Below are positions 19,558 through 28,722 of a stretch of 64,000 bases of DNA, piece after piece. Source of the stretch: Schlesneria paludicola DSM 18645 (lineage in GTDB: Bacteria; Planctomycetota; Planctomycetia; Planctomycetales; Planctomycetaceae); NCBI GenBank assembly GCA_945876035.1, contig CAMCMU010000015.1:22849-86848 (forward strand), written 5' to 3'. The notes under the pieces are model-generated. The model was not told the origin of the DNA and did no database searches. It saw only the letters and a program-made list of their open reading frames with translations. The translations under genes were made by a program, and so were the position numbers. How positions within the stretch are numbered: the stretch's first letter is position 1; each line of letters starts with the position of its first letter.

Positions 19558-19760
19558 AATGGCACGCACCGCGTTACCGCCTCGCCCAATGTGTGGTGGA
19601 TCTTCGAGCGGAGATCGAACAGCCCGGGCATTGTTTGCAAGAGATCGGTTGCGATCCGACCGGACAGAAATCGCGGTCTGGAATTGAATAGACCGTGCCG
19701 CCGCTTGCTTCTGCGCTCCCCGGATCTCAAGATGCGTGGCCCGCTTGTTTGGAGAGACAG

Positions 19761-20837
19761 ATGGCCAGCAACAAAGATTTGTTCGACGATACCGCGATGA
19801 CATTCGGAGAGCATCTTGAGGTGCTCCGTTTTTATTTGATTCGCGCCGTGATTGGTCTAGCGCTTTGCGTATTCTTCTCACTGCTGTTCGGTGAAGAACT
19901 CGTGCGCTTGATTCGTCAGCCGGTTGATGCGGCACTTCGTCGAGCCAACATTACGGCAGGAGTTCAGGACGTCGAAAAAGAGTTCGACTTTTGGAAGTCC
20001 GTCAGCAGCGGCTTTCGTCACATGATTGTTCCTCCAGCCGTACCGACACGTGAACAACTTGAGCAGGCGCAGCCGCAAACCGGAAATCTCAAACAATCGA
20101 TCATCATCGAATTATCGGCACACGAACTGGCGGCGCAACTCCACGAAGCCGCACCCGTGCTTTACCCCTCTGCGCCGATCGAGTTAAAGGACAAGACGTT
20201 GACTCTGCTCGCCAGGTCGGAAACGTTTTCACAGTTTCGGCGGAGCATCGAAAAAATGGATCGCCCCGTGACACTCAACGTCCAAGAGGCGTTTGTGACG
20301 TACATGAAGGTTTCCTTCATTGCCGGCCTGATTCTGTCCAGTCCGTGGGTGTTTTTTCAGCTTTGGTTGTTTGTGGCCGCCGGGCTGTATCCGCATGAAC
20401 GGAAGTACATTTATACCTACCTGCCCCTGAGCGTAATCCTTTTTCTCGGGGGCATCTCCTTTTGTTTTTACTGCGTTCTTCCGACTGTTCTCGACTTCCT
20501 TCTGGGTTATAATGTTCGGATCGAACTCACCGCACAGATCCGGATCTCCGAGTGGATCAGTTTTGCCGTGATGCTGCCGCTGATGTTTGGCATCAGCTTT
20601 CAATTGCCTCTAGCCATGCTGTTTTTGGCAAAAATCAATGTTTTTTCGCTCCAAGTTTACATCGCTCAGTGGCGAATGGCGGTCTTAGCAATCGCGGTGC
20701 TTTCGATGCTGCTCACGCCCACCCCCGACCCAATGACCATGCTCTTGATGATGGCCCCGTTGCTGCTTCTGTACGGTCTGGGAATTGCTTTTTGCTATTG
20801 GACATCGCCCAAGGCATCCGTGGAGGAGGCGAGATAG
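19761..20837 (+). CDS. tatC: Sec-independent translocase subunit TatC with enlarged periplasmic loop
   Basis: A 358-residue integral membrane protein, the twin-arginine signal-recognising core of the Tat export pathway. MTFGEHLEVLRFYLIRAVIG is the conserved HLxELR-type N-terminal motif and first helix. From residue 172 the canonical TatC resumes (EAFVTYMKVSFIAGLILSSP, FFQLWLFVAAGLYPHERKY, LTPTPDPMTMLLMMAPLLLLYG). Bacterial TatC is normally about 250 residues; the excess is an insertion of about 110 residues (60-168) between helices 1 and 2, in the periplasmic loop. ATG 19761 is preceded by GGAGAGACAG. No tatA/B gene is adjacent. The substrates probably include the DUF1501 proteins of this window, which have twin-arginine leaders. 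Confidence 0.93.
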   Translation: MASNKDLFDDTAMTFGEHLEVLRFYLIRAVIGLALCVFFSLLFGEELVRLIRQPVDAALRRANITAGVQDVEKEFDFWKSVSSGFRHMIVPPAVPTREQLEQAQPQTGNLKQSIIIELSAHELAAQLHEAAPVLYPSAPIELKDKTLTLLARSETFSQFRRSIEKMDRPVTLNVQEAFVTYMKVSFIAGLILSSPWVFFQLWLFVAAGLYPHERKYIYTYLPLSVILFLGGISFCFYCVLPTVLDFLLGYNVRIELTAQIRISEWISFAVMLPLMFGISFQLPLAMLFLAKINVFSLQVYIAQWRMAVLAIAVLSMLLTPTPDPMTMLLMMAPLLLLYGLGIAFCYWTSPKASVEEAR

Positions 20838-21614
20838 GCCGTCATTTTCAGTCACGCCCAGCCTTGCCTAAAAACGCGAGGACGGCCGGGAATTTCCCGC
20901 GGGTTCAGTCGCTCTCTTTCAAGAATCCGTAAAAATTTGTGGCCCAACGAGGCTGAAAAATCGATCGTGTCGTCAGCCATCAGGGTTGCGTGAGGCGCCT
21001 GTTTTTAGCTGAGTTTCAAATCACGGAGGGACCTCATCGGAGCCGGATCTTTGCCACCCAATCGGCACCGTTCCGTAGCCGTTTTTGCGGCCGTGTTGTA
21101 ACCGTAATGCACCCCCGATTTCCTGTCTCGGACTAATCAATGTTGCCTCGATCGGAGTCAGCGTCTGCCTCCGATCAGGGTTGGCCGAAACATGGGATCG
21201 AGGACACGAATTCCGGCTAAAGAACAGTCACGTCGACTCTGTGGAGATCCCTGCGACGACAAGTGTTTTTCTGCGTATGTTTCAGTGGACTGTTAGAAAT
21301 TCGAAGATTCTGAATCAGTCGCCAAAAGTCTGATTTCGATATCGAATTTCTTGATTGATGATGGTTTCAAGAGAGTTATAACACCGTTTCACGGATCCCA
21401 AATTTCGGAAATTTCCCATGAGTCGTTTGACAAGAGAATCTGCCCCGATATTCTGAAACGCACGCGGACTGGAAACTCTAGTCAGTTATCCCAGTTCTCC
21501 ATGAGATACCTCGTACGATTCCGTGTTAATCGGCACAACTGTCGTAAGAGGTGGGTGACCCGAATGTCGGGAATACCTTGTTTTGTATTTGCAACGTGAA
21601 CGAAGGAGATTGAG
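20838..21614. other. 777-base gap upstream of the Cys-rich protein gene
   Basis: No supported gene. AGGAGA at about 21604, 6-11 bases before the ATG at 21615, is a clear ribosome binding site for the next gene. The long A/T-richer stretch 21280-21600 probably includes its promoter. Confidence 0.5.
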
Positions 21615-21911
21615 ATGAGTCGTTTGTTTGGTTTGGTTTTGGCGTTTGGTGTTGTTGTTGGTTTTGGTGTTGGTACAGCTGAAGCTCGTAGCTGCTGTAA
21701 GCCGGCCAAGCAAAAGTGCTGCAAAGTTGAGCGACAACGCTGCTGCAAGCCAGCTCGGACCTGCTGCGCACCAGCCAAGGCATGCTGTGGTGCCAAAACG
21801 GCTTGCGGTACGGCCTGCGGTACTGCCAGTGGTTGCGGTGTCACTGCACCAGCGGCAGCGATGGGAGCTCCTGTTCCTCCAGTTGAAAATGCTCCAGCAC
21901 CGATCAAGTGA
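21615..21911 (+). CDS. Exported cysteine-rich small protein
   Basis: A 98-residue protein. The signal peptide (SRLFGLVLAFGVVVGFGVG) probably ends after TAEA. The mature part has 13 cysteines in about 50 residues, ten of them as CC pairs in a repeating frame (SCCKPAKQKCCK, QRCCKPARTCCAPAKACCG), followed by a Cys-Gly segment and an Ala/Pro-rich tail. This could be a metal-binding, metallothionein-like protein outside the cytoplasm or a disulfide-cross-linked wall protein; neither is proven. A strong Shine-Dalgarno precedes it and a near-perfect intrinsic terminator follows 33 bases after the stop, so it looks like a well-expressed single-gene unit. Confidence 0.88.
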   Translation: MSRLFGLVLAFGVVVGFGVGTAEARSCCKPAKQKCCKVERQRCCKPARTCCAPAKACCGAKTACGTACGTASGCGVTAPAAAMGAPVPPVENAPAPIK

Positions 21912-21944
21912 GTGCCAGAGTCGCGCATTGAGATCAATAGTTTG

Positions 21945-21985
21945 AAAAATGGTCTTCCGGGTATTTCTCGGAAGACCATTTTTTT
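21945..21985 (+). terminator. Intrinsic terminator of the Cys-rich protein gene
   Basis: A perfect 15-bp stem (arms 21945-21959 and 21969-21983) with a 9-base loop; the A-rich/T-rich stem end merges into a T tract (21979-21985). Confidence 0.93.
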
Positions 21986-22402
21986 ATCGGTGCTGTGTCT
22001 GAACAGACATCGATTTTTCAGCCCTCCGGCGGGAGATCAGGCACGGGCTCCGTTGTGGACAGCGCCGTTAGTGGACGGCTTTTGAGCGATTATCCAGACG
22101 GCTGCAGTTCGCGGATCGTCCCGGGATAGATTGCGGTGGCGTGATGGTCACCGATCTCGGCACCAGCTAATTTTTCGCCTACCCAATCCCAGCGGGCAAA
22201 GGAGATCAAGTCGCCACAAGCCGCGGAGTAACGTGCCTAACACGGTCCAACAGCGATACAGGGGCGCGACGGGCGTACTGGCAACGACAGCGTTGTGGTG
22301 AGCGAAGCGATAGTCTGCTTTGAGAGGTACTGGGATGCATCGCATCCAGTCACGCTCCCCACGCGTCGATCCTGTAATGCAATACAGACTTTGACCGGCC
22401 GA
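21986..22402. other. Gap between convergent genes
   Basis: 417 bases between the terminator and the stop of the minus-strand small lipoprotein. I see no gene here. Confidence 0.5.
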
Positions 22403-22666
22403 TTACTTTTTCTGGGATGGCGGTGCAACTTCGTTCGTTCCTCCGACAGAGGTCGTCGGTAATTCGACACCACCACCGGTGGTCGAACCCGGACCAGAGT
22501 TAATTTTAACCGATCCAGCGGTAGTCCCCGGACCGGCCTTTGTTTGAACCCCCTCAGCGGTAGTCGTCCCCTTTGACTCGGGCCTTTTCGCAGATTCACA
22601 GCCGACATTTAACATGGATAAGCCAAACGCCACCAACATTGAACTGACAATATGAACATTTCGCAT
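22403..22666 (-). CDS. Small Gly/Thr-rich lipoprotein
   Basis: An 87-residue protein with a type II signal peptide: a hydrophobic stretch (IVSSMLVAFGLSMLNVGC) ends in a NVGC lipobox. The mature part is low-complexity (Thr, Gly, Ser, Pro) with an imperfect repeat of about 12 residues (TKAGPGTTAGSV, NSGPGSTTGGGV). The start at 22666 has AAAGGTC about 9 bases upstream. A long inverted repeat lies 39 bases upstream of the start (22705-22752). The function is unknown; it is probably a disordered surface or periplasmic lipoprotein. Confidence 0.75.
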   Translation of the reverse strand: MRNVHIVSSMLVAFGLSMLNVGCESAKRPESKGTTTAEGVQTKAGPGTTAGSVKINSGPGSTTGGGVELPTTSVGGTNEVAPPSQKK

Positions 22667-22704
22667 TGAACGATTGACCTTTTGTTCCAAGTAGCACAGC
22701 ATTT

Positions 22705-22752
22705 TTGTCGAGTGATGCTGACAATTGTCTTGCCGTAAGCATCACTCGACAA
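22705..22752. promoter_or_regulatory. 15-bp perfect inverted repeat upstream of the small lipoprotein
   Basis: Arms 22705-22719 and 22738-22752 are perfect reverse complements (TTGTCGAGTGATGCT and its complement) around an 18-base spacer. No T tract follows on the minus strand, so it does not fit a terminator for the gene; it may be an operator, a 5' UTR hairpin, or a decayed element end. Confidence 0.6.
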
Positions 22753-23175
22753 TAGGAATAGAAATCATCACGGTCTTTAGGTACCAATCGCAGGAAGTCA
22801 CTTGCAATCTATTAAAATGTTCCTCAAGAAATAACGCAACTGTGTTTATGAGGGTGAGCCGGTGCTTGGCATGAATTCGATGACAACATTGAGCAAAATC
22901 CGAGTTAGAGAAAGTCTGCAGCTTCTGGATCTCACACGTTAGTCGGTCTGCGGTGTCTTTCGGGAACTTTCTCCGTGATATTTTGTCTGGCGATCTGGGA
23001 CTGGGATGACGTTTCGCTGGTGTTCACCGGTCGGTCTCTTGATCGCGGGAGAATGTTCGTTCCGCCGCCGGAAAAAACGGCTGGTAGCGGTTGCCTCCGG
23101 AGGGGATTGAAAATCCGCGGACAGGACGGGAGAGTTCAATTGACGATTGAAATCCACGATTTAAAATCAAGAACC
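22753..23175. other. Divergent intergenic region
   Basis: Lies between the small lipoprotein (minus) and the acetyltransferase (plus). The acetyltransferase frame is open back to 22975 and an earlier start cannot be excluded. Confidence 0.4.
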
Positions 23176-23745
23176 ATGACTCTTCGCCAACAGTATTTCA
23201 AACGCTATCGCATGGAACTCGACTTGGGTGGGATGCTGCTTCCCGCGGCGTCTCTACCGGATCATTTTTTTTGGGTGGCGTGGGATGCCACCGATGTCGA
23301 TCGGCATGCGTTGGTAAAGCATCGCAGCTTTCGTGACGAGGTGGATGCGGAAGTTTTTCCCAGTCTTGGCGAATATCCCGGTTGCCAGCGTCTGATGCGA
23401 GACATCAGTCAGCAGGCGGGTTTTTTGGGTCCGTCCACTTGGCTGATCATTCATGGCGGCGAGGGGGTGGCGTCCTGCGATTGCGGGACGATTCAGGGCC
23501 TGAGTCAATCCGCACAGGTGGGCTCGATTCAAAACGTCGGTGTTGTGCCGGAGTATCGCGGGTTGGGGTTGGGTCGTGCTCTCGTCCTCCGGTCTCTGCA
23601 GGGATTTGCAATGGCGGGGCACCAGCGGACGACACTGGAAGTGACAGCGACGAATTTTTCCGCCGTGGAGCTGTACCGTAGTCTTGGTTTTCGGGTTGTG
23701 AAAACGATGTATCGTTCGGCACCTCTTGAAGAATTCGTCTATTAG
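23176..23745 (+). CDS. GNAT-family N-acetyltransferase
   Basis: About 189 residues. The GNAT fold is visible in the second half: GSIQNVGVVPEYRGLGLGRALVLRSL contains motif A (V-x-x-x-x-R-G-x-G-x-G/A), which binds the acetyl-CoA pyrophosphate, and TLEVTATNFSAVELYRSLGFRVV is motif B, the usual strand and helix with N-x-x-A-x-x-L-Y-x-x-x-G-F. The acceptor substrate is not recognisable. The N-terminal 80 residues are family-specific. The start is uncertain: ATG 23176 begins a sensible N-terminus, but the frame continues upstream to 22975 without a clear ribosome binding site for either. Confidence 0.88.
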   Translation: MTLRQQYFKRYRMELDLGGMLLPAASLPDHFFWVAWDATDVDRHALVKHRSFRDEVDAEVFPSLGEYPGCQRLMRDISQQAGFLGPSTWLIIHGGEGVASCDCGTIQGLSQSAQVGSIQNVGVVPEYRGLGLGRALVLRSLQGFAMAGHQRTTLEVTATNFSAVELYRSLGFRVVKTMYRSAPLEEFVY

Positions 23746-24212
23746 TCGCGTCTGGTTGTTCTCCTTGTCCCGCATGGACAAGGCATACTTGATCGATCCG
23801 GATTCCAATTTTTGAAACCCAATTCCGATGACTTTCTCGGTCGGACCGAGTACTCTCGCCGTCGACTCCGTTCCTCAAGTTGTGGGACCCTGTAACCGAT
23901 TTCGAAGCGACTCGAGATGCTTTGTTCCAGCTCGGCGACCGTCCGAAATGAACAAGTCATCAGACATCGGGTACGCTTTTTGTTGACTTCGGCAGACGTC
24001 TGTGCTGTCGCAATCAACCTTCTTATTCGTCGACATCCCGCCGGTATTTGCCGATTTGCGATTCCCTGGGACAATCGCAGTGGCGGCCGTCTGTTGGCGT
24101 GGCCCAGAGGCGTTCACCGAATGTGGCGTGAACACATTCGGCGGAACGCCACTTTTCTTGATGCCAGCCATGCTCGTCTTTTCTGATCGGACTCACCCAC
24201 TTCCCAGAGACG
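23746..24212. other. Gap before the decayed SUMF1-like gene
   Basis: 467 bases; only short, shadow-like frames. I see nothing recognisable. Confidence 0.45.
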
Positions 24213-25114
24213 TTGATCAGGAGTCGAACCGGTGTTTATACGGTTTTGTTTTACGGGATGTGCGTTGTGGCGAATGCCGACACCGGCAATAGGCCAGTGG
24301 GAATTCAAAGCCTTGAAACGGCGGTTGGGGGTCGCCCAAAAAACGTGGTCGATGACACCTTTCGAAGCGGAAAATTTGAGGTGACGGCAGTTGCGTATGT
24401 CGAGTGTCTAATCGCCAAGGCAAAAACAACAGACCCCTATCATCTGGACAACCGTGACAGGGTCGGTGCGAAGGACAATGTTGGCTGTCAGATCAATCGC
24501 GGAGGAGTCCTCGGCAAGTTTTCCTGTCCGTCGACGCCAAGTTTTCCAGCTTTCCGGTGCATCCCGTTAGCGATGAAGAGGCCTGTCGCTTTGCCAAGTG
24601 GGTGCACAACGGACAGGGGGACGGTGATCCGGAAGCGGGTACCTACGCTCTCGAGGGGTACAACAATGAAGGCGGGGGGCCAGATCCAGCGTCGTCCGGA
24701 TGTAAAAGGGTGCGTGCCCACAGAGGGTGAATGATACAAGGCAGCCGACTTCGATCCCGACAAACTCCGGTGGCGCTGGCTATTGAAACTATCCGCCCCG
24801 CAGTGATTCGCACGGGAACAGAGATTCTCGCGGGAACAGAGATTCGTACGGGAACAGAGATTCGTACGGGAACAGAGATTCGCGCGGGAACAACGTCGCG
24901 AATTTCTTTATCGACAGTTGTTTTGATTCGGAACAGTTCCTGACGAATGCGGAGTGGTTCACAAACGCAGCGACTCCCTGCGGAACATTCGATCAGGACG
25001 GGAATGTCTATAGAGTCGCCTGAAATACGGATCCGGGAGATTTCAAGAGGTCTCCGTGGCGGCTCGTTCGGCAACGACGGAGGCCTCGATATTCGCGGTG
25101 CGGATCCACCGTAA
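24213..25114 (+). pseudogene. Decayed SUMF1/FGE-like (formylglycine-generating enzyme family) gene
   Basis: Pieces of an exported SUMF1/EgtB/PvdO-type protein can be read in order but in changing frames. Frame 24213: a signal-like segment, then FRSGKFEVTAVAYVECL and a TDPYHLDN segment. Frame of 24551: FPVHPVSDEEACRFAKWVHN. Frame of 24714: VPTEGE, then TGA (24732-24734) where the family has Trp (LPTEAEWYKAA), then YKAADFDPDK. Frame of 24805: GNNVANFFID, then EFLT-like residues and CGTFDQDGNVYRVA, ended by TGA. Frame of 25055: RGGSFGND. The order matches the family exactly, so at least four frameshifts and premature stops have destroyed a once intact gene. A glycoside-hydrolase-like remnant follows directly. 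Confidence 0.85.
24805..24894 (+). repeat. Five 18-bp tandem repeats inside the decayed FGE-like gene
   Basis: Five consecutive 18-base units (starts 24805, 24823, 24841, 24859, 24877), identical at most positions; core GATTCGTACGGGAACAGA. The length is a multiple of three, giving a six-residue repeat DSYGNR in the ancestral frame, just before GNNVAN. Confidence 0.92.
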
Positions 25115-26436
25115 AACGCCACAGAAAAATGTGAGCACATTGTTTTTGGGATCGATGCACAGCGGAGAACGACTTTCCACGGGATGCATTAACCAACCCG
25201 CAAACGGGCTAACATTTTTTTCGATTGGTTGGTTTGATGACCACACGGGCGGGCTGAGCCTGACATTGGCACTCGACGATCTCGATTCCAGCGCACACGA
25301 AAACGGCCACTTTGTTGTGTTCGTCAATGGTTGGCAGGATCTCGACGATGAGGCCCCGTTCCAAGAAAAATTACCTCTCAGGCAGGTCGATCTCGATTGC
25401 GTTCCTCAGCTTGATCTGAAGGTATTGCCGCAATTGGGAGGCAGGTACCGAGCGGTGATGCGGAAATGATACGGCCGAGATCGCACGACAGCGGCGGTAT
25501 ATTGATGCCCTTAAGGGGCATCCAGCACGGCTTGGGTATCAGTTTTCTGACGAGCCCGAGTACAACAACGTTTGCCGCAAGCAGAGAGACATTCATCCTC
25601 GAAAAGAGTTTTTGAACGGATTGGTCACGCTTCGAGATCCAGTGCGTGACTGGGATTCGAACACGAATCACCGCATGCAATGGCTCTTTAACGAGGTTCC
25701 TCACAAAGAAGGCGATATCGCGGACGGGAAAGATTTTTTTCCGGCGACGGACAGTTTTCAAGTCGATCGCTATCCGATTGGAGCGGGGACTCTATTTTTC
25801 CATGCCCTAGATTGGAGTCCGATTCTCATGCCATGGACGATGGCACAGAGGGTCGCTGGAATGGCAAAAATGCACGATGACCGGTCACCCTGCACGTCGT
25901 GGGTGGGTTTCAGCCATTCCTCCCCAGACTGGCGTGATCCGCTGTCTGACGCAATACGAGAGATGGCCTTCTCATCACTCACCATCGGGTCTTGGGGAGT
26001 CGTTCATTTAATCTCTAGTGGCACCTCACCAAACATCTGCGACAATGTCGCGAAGCTCCACAAACAGATTCGTCAGCGGTTTCCCGCTTTGGAGTAGAGT
26101 CCGGAGAAGCGTTCGTTTGTCGCCCTGCACCAGTACAAGGGTATCACGCGTCTGTTTCGTGCTGAACTCGTCGCCGATGTCACCACGCCGGGTCTCGAGG
26201 AGGATCAACACGAGTACTTCATTGCGTCAGATAACAGCGGACCGTTTCCAGGCGTGGCGTTTCGCAGGAAAATTCCGAACAGGAAGGGCACAGAGTCACG
26301 ACCGGCAACGGTACTCAATGAGGCTTGGGAGCGACCGATTTCCTATCACGCCCAGAGTGGCGAGTGGGTGATTCCCAAGGTCTCAGCCCTAGAGCGACGA
26401 GACGGAATCCGTGGCGTCCTTGTTTGCACCGGCTAG
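25115..26436 (+). pseudogene. Decayed glycoside-hydrolase-like TIM-barrel gene
   Basis: Two frames join into one protein. The frame ending at 25469 gives NGLTFFSIGWFDDHTGG and later LDCVPQLDLKVLPQLGG. The frame beginning near 25459 gives DTAEIARQRRYIDALKGHP, LGYQFSDEPEYNNV, then ATDSFQVDRYPIGAGT, WVGFSHSS and IREMAFSSLTIGSWGVVHLI. This order (IGW start, DEPE, D-x-YP, then an aromatic-rich late strand) resembles TIM-barrel glycosidases of the GH2/GH5/GH42 type, with DEPE as a possible catalytic glutamate. A frameshift near 25460 and an in-frame TAG at 26095-26097 break it; after the TAG the same frame continues to a beta-sandwich-like tail (EYFIASDNSGPFPGVAF, GEWVIPKVSALE). The family is inferred from motif style only. 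Confidence 0.65.
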
Positions 26437-26562
26437 CGAGTGGCGCACGGCTGCGAATCCCGGCCACTCGTACTCGAGCGTTAGTCGATGGCGAAACGAG
26501 GCCCCCTGCCAAGCCGCTGACGACTCTTGGTGGCAATAAGTCCCGTGCGCGAGACGCAGGTT

Positions 26563-27999
26563 TTAGACGCGCAACTCCTCGGCCGTTTGTTTCAGGTCAT
26601 TTGCGTAACGACGGCGGATCGGTTCAATGACATTTTTGACAAATGCATCGACCTGCTCGGGTGCCCGTCCCACAAATCGGCGTGGATCCAACGTCCCGGT
26701 CAGATCTACGTTGCGAAACGCCGGATCTGACGTCAGCCGCTCAATCAGATCATTGTGTTGGCCCCGTTCTTTGACCTGGCTGGCCGCTTCTTGACTGTGA
26801 ATTCGAATCCGTTCGTGAAGATCTTGTCGGTCCCCTCCGGCACAAACGCCGGCCATCAGGATTTCCTCGGTTGCCATAAACGGCAACTCCTCGTCCAGAT
26901 GTTTTGCAATCACTTGGGGATAGACGACCAGACCATCGACCACGTTGCGGTACAGGATCAGAATTGCGTCTGTTGCGAGAAACGCTTGCGGAATGATCAA
27001 TCGTCGATTGGCACTGTCGTCCAGAGTCCGCTCCATCCATTGAGTCGCCGCAGTTTGAGCCGCCGAGGATGACAGGCTGATCACAAAACGGGCCAAGCCA
27101 CACATCCGCTCCGACCGCATCGGATTACGTTTGTAGGCCATGGCAGAGGATCCGATTTGATGCTTCTCGAAGGGCTCTTCGATTTCTTTGCGGCTTTGCA
27201 GCAGTCTCAGATCAGATCCCGACTTGTGAGCGGATTGTGACAGGCCCGCCAGCAAGTCCATCACCTGTGAATCCACCTTGCGAGAATACGTTTGGCCTGT
27301 CACCGGATAGGCTTCGTCAAATCCCATTTTGCGGCAAACGATTCGGTCAAGTTCTTCAACCTTCGCATGATCGCCGTTGAATAGTAGAAGAAACGTTGCT
27401 TGAGTCCCCGTTGTTCCCTTAACGCCTCTCAATTTGATCGACGCAATGCGATGTTCAAGTTCAGTCAGATCAAGCACTAAATCATGGCACCACAGCGTCG
27501 CACGCTTGCCGACCGTTGTGGGCTGCGCGGGTTGAAGGTGGGTGAAACCGAGGCAGGGCAGAGCACGATATTGCTCAGCGAATCGAGCCAACCGGTCGAT
27601 GGTCGCAACCAGTTTGGATCGCAAAGCTTCTAATCCTCGACGCATCAGAATCAAGTCGGTATTGTCAGTGACATAACAACTTGTCGCGCCGAGGTGAATG
27701 ATTGGCCTCGCCGCTGGGCAGACGTCTCCATAGGCATGGACATGCGCCATCACATCGTGTCTTAATTGCTTTTCGTAACGAGCAGCGGTCGGAAAATCGA
27801 TCAGATCCACCTGTGACCGGAGCGCGTCAATTTGGTCGTTGCTGATTTCCAGCCCCAATTCGGCCTGAGCCTCCGCCAGCGCCACCCACAGGCGTCGCCA
27901 CGTCGAATGCTTGGTCTGGGGCGACCACAGCCGACTCATTTCGGCAGAGGCGTAGCGGTCGATTAAAGGATTGTCGTAAACGTCAGGATTCAACGCCAA
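26563..27999 (-). CDS. purB: Adenylosuccinate lyase
   Basis: A 478-residue enzyme of the fumarase/aspartase superfamily. It cleaves SAICAR to AICAR and adenylosuccinate to AMP, releasing fumarate each time (purine synthesis). The superfamily signature reads [36 protein letters not shown] supplies the substrate-binding TS region and the [16 protein letters not shown] segment the catalytic His. The sequence is closer to the longer, human-type ADSL form ([14 protein letters not shown]) than to the B. subtilis PurB type. The start at 27999 ([18 protein letters not shown]) is the natural N-terminus. A transcription terminator of the upstream gene lies at 28179-28219. Confidence 0.97.
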   Translation of the reverse strand: MALNPDVYDNPLIDRYASAEMSRLWSPQTKHSTWRRLWVALAEAQAELGLEISNDQIDALRSQVDLIDFPTAARYEKQLRHDVMAHVHAYGDVCPAARPIIHLGATSCYVTDNTDLILMRRGLEALRSKLVATIDRLARFAEQYRALPCLGFTHLQPAQPTTVGKRATLWCHDLVLDLTELEHRIASIKLRGVKGTTGTQATFLLLFNGDHAKVEELDRIVCRKMGFDEAYPVTGQTYSRKVDSQVMDLLAGLSQSAHKSGSDLRLLQSRKEIEEPFEKHQIGSSAMAYKRNPMRSERMCGLARFVISLSSSAAQTAATQWMERTLDDSANRRLIIPQAFLATDAILILYRNVVDGLVVYPQVIAKHLDEELPFMATEEILMAGVCAGGDRQDLHERIRIHSQEAASQVKERGQHNDLIERLTSDPAFRNVDLTGTLDPRRFVGRAPEQVDAFVKNVIEPIRRRYANDLKQTAEELRV

Positions 28000-28178
28000 G
28001 GTTCCTCAAACGGAAAAGTAGGATTCGCGAAATTTTCATCGAGATCATTAGCCGTCACTTTACGGAGGGGACCGACGAATTGCGAACCTCCGACGCACAT
28101 CCCACCGCACTGTTTCATCCGGCTAAAATTTCGAGGCTTCACGAACCTCTTTCCGGTGCGTGAAGAAGATCTCTTAGA

Positions 28179-28219
28179 AACGATTAAAACCGCATCCGGA
28201 GGTTGCGGTTTTAATCGTT
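28179..28219 (-). terminator. Hairpin terminator between tadE-like gene and purB
   Basis: Perfect 15-bp inverted repeat (arms 28179-28193 and 28205-28219; stem AACGATTAAAACCGC) with an 11-base loop. Read on the minus strand it follows the tadE-like stop by about 54 bases and precedes the purB start. The T tract after it is short (TTTC), so termination may be imperfect. Confidence 0.6.
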
Positions 28220-28272
28220 GAAATTTGAAGGGAATGATTCGGAATGACGCGGAAAGAGATTTTCGGACGAGA

Positions 28273-28722
28273 CTATTCGTGACGCATGGCACTTTTTCCC
28301 ACAAGACTTTGTCCGTTTAAGTAATTTCCGGGGATTAACGCAACTTTGTTGAAAGGGAGTGCCACATTGACAGCGATCAGATCGCGAGACTTGGCACTGG
28401 CAATCACGTTGCCGACGTTTGGGTTTCCGGCCGCAGGTGTGACGGTGATTGTCACCCCAATATCCGAGGACAATACGGTCACTCCGATGGCGCTTTGAAG
28501 AAACGTCTTGATGCCGTCCGTGACCGTCGTATTTGAAGAACCGTCCAGAACCGCCATTCGAGCACCCTCACGAGCGGCGTTGGTCACAAGATTGGCAATC
28601 ATCATCGCTCTACCGAACTCAATCATTCCTAAGATCAGCGTCAGGAACAGCGGCAAAACCAAAGCCATTTCGACCATTGCCGTTCCTCGGCGAGCGTGTT
28701 TTTCTTTTCGCCAGATTTTCAT
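28273..28722 (-). CDS. TadE-like pilus assembly/pseudopilin protein
   Basis: A 149-residue protein with a TadE-type N-terminus: ARRGTAMVEMALVLPLFLTLILGMIEFGRAMMIAN is a short basic leader and a single hydrophobic segment containing the conserved EMALVLP and EFGR motifs. NAAREGARMAVLDG follows, as in TadE. The remainder is the extracytoplasmic domain. TadE/F proteins are minor pilins of the tight-adherence (Tad/Flp) system. The start at 28722 is chosen since the longer frame to 28908 adds an implausible Cys-rich leader. No tadA, tadB or tadC gene is in the window; a TadG-like gene lies 15 kb away. Confidence 0.85.
   Translation of the reverse strand: MKIWRKEKHARRGTAMVEMALVLPLFLTLILGMIEFGRAMMIANLVTNAAREGARMAVLDGSSNTTVTDGIKTFLQSAIGVTVLSSDIGVTITVTPAAGNPNVGNVIASAKSRDLIAVNVALPFNKVALIPGNYLNGQSLVGKSAMRHE

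Noticed and set aside
23254..23808. 184-codon minus-strand open frame antisense to the acetyltransferase
   Set aside because: No start signal or domain; the plus-strand GNAT motif is unambiguous.
24805..24894. Tandem repeats as a CRISPR array
   Set aside because: Units are only 18 bp with no unique spacers; this is a coding tandem repeat.
24213..26436. Alternative genetic code (TGA = Trp), suggested by TGA at Trp positions in two decayed genes
   Set aside because: Intact genes here (for example the glycerophosphodiesterase) end in TGA, and both decayed genes also have frameshifts, so these are ordinary inactivating mutations.
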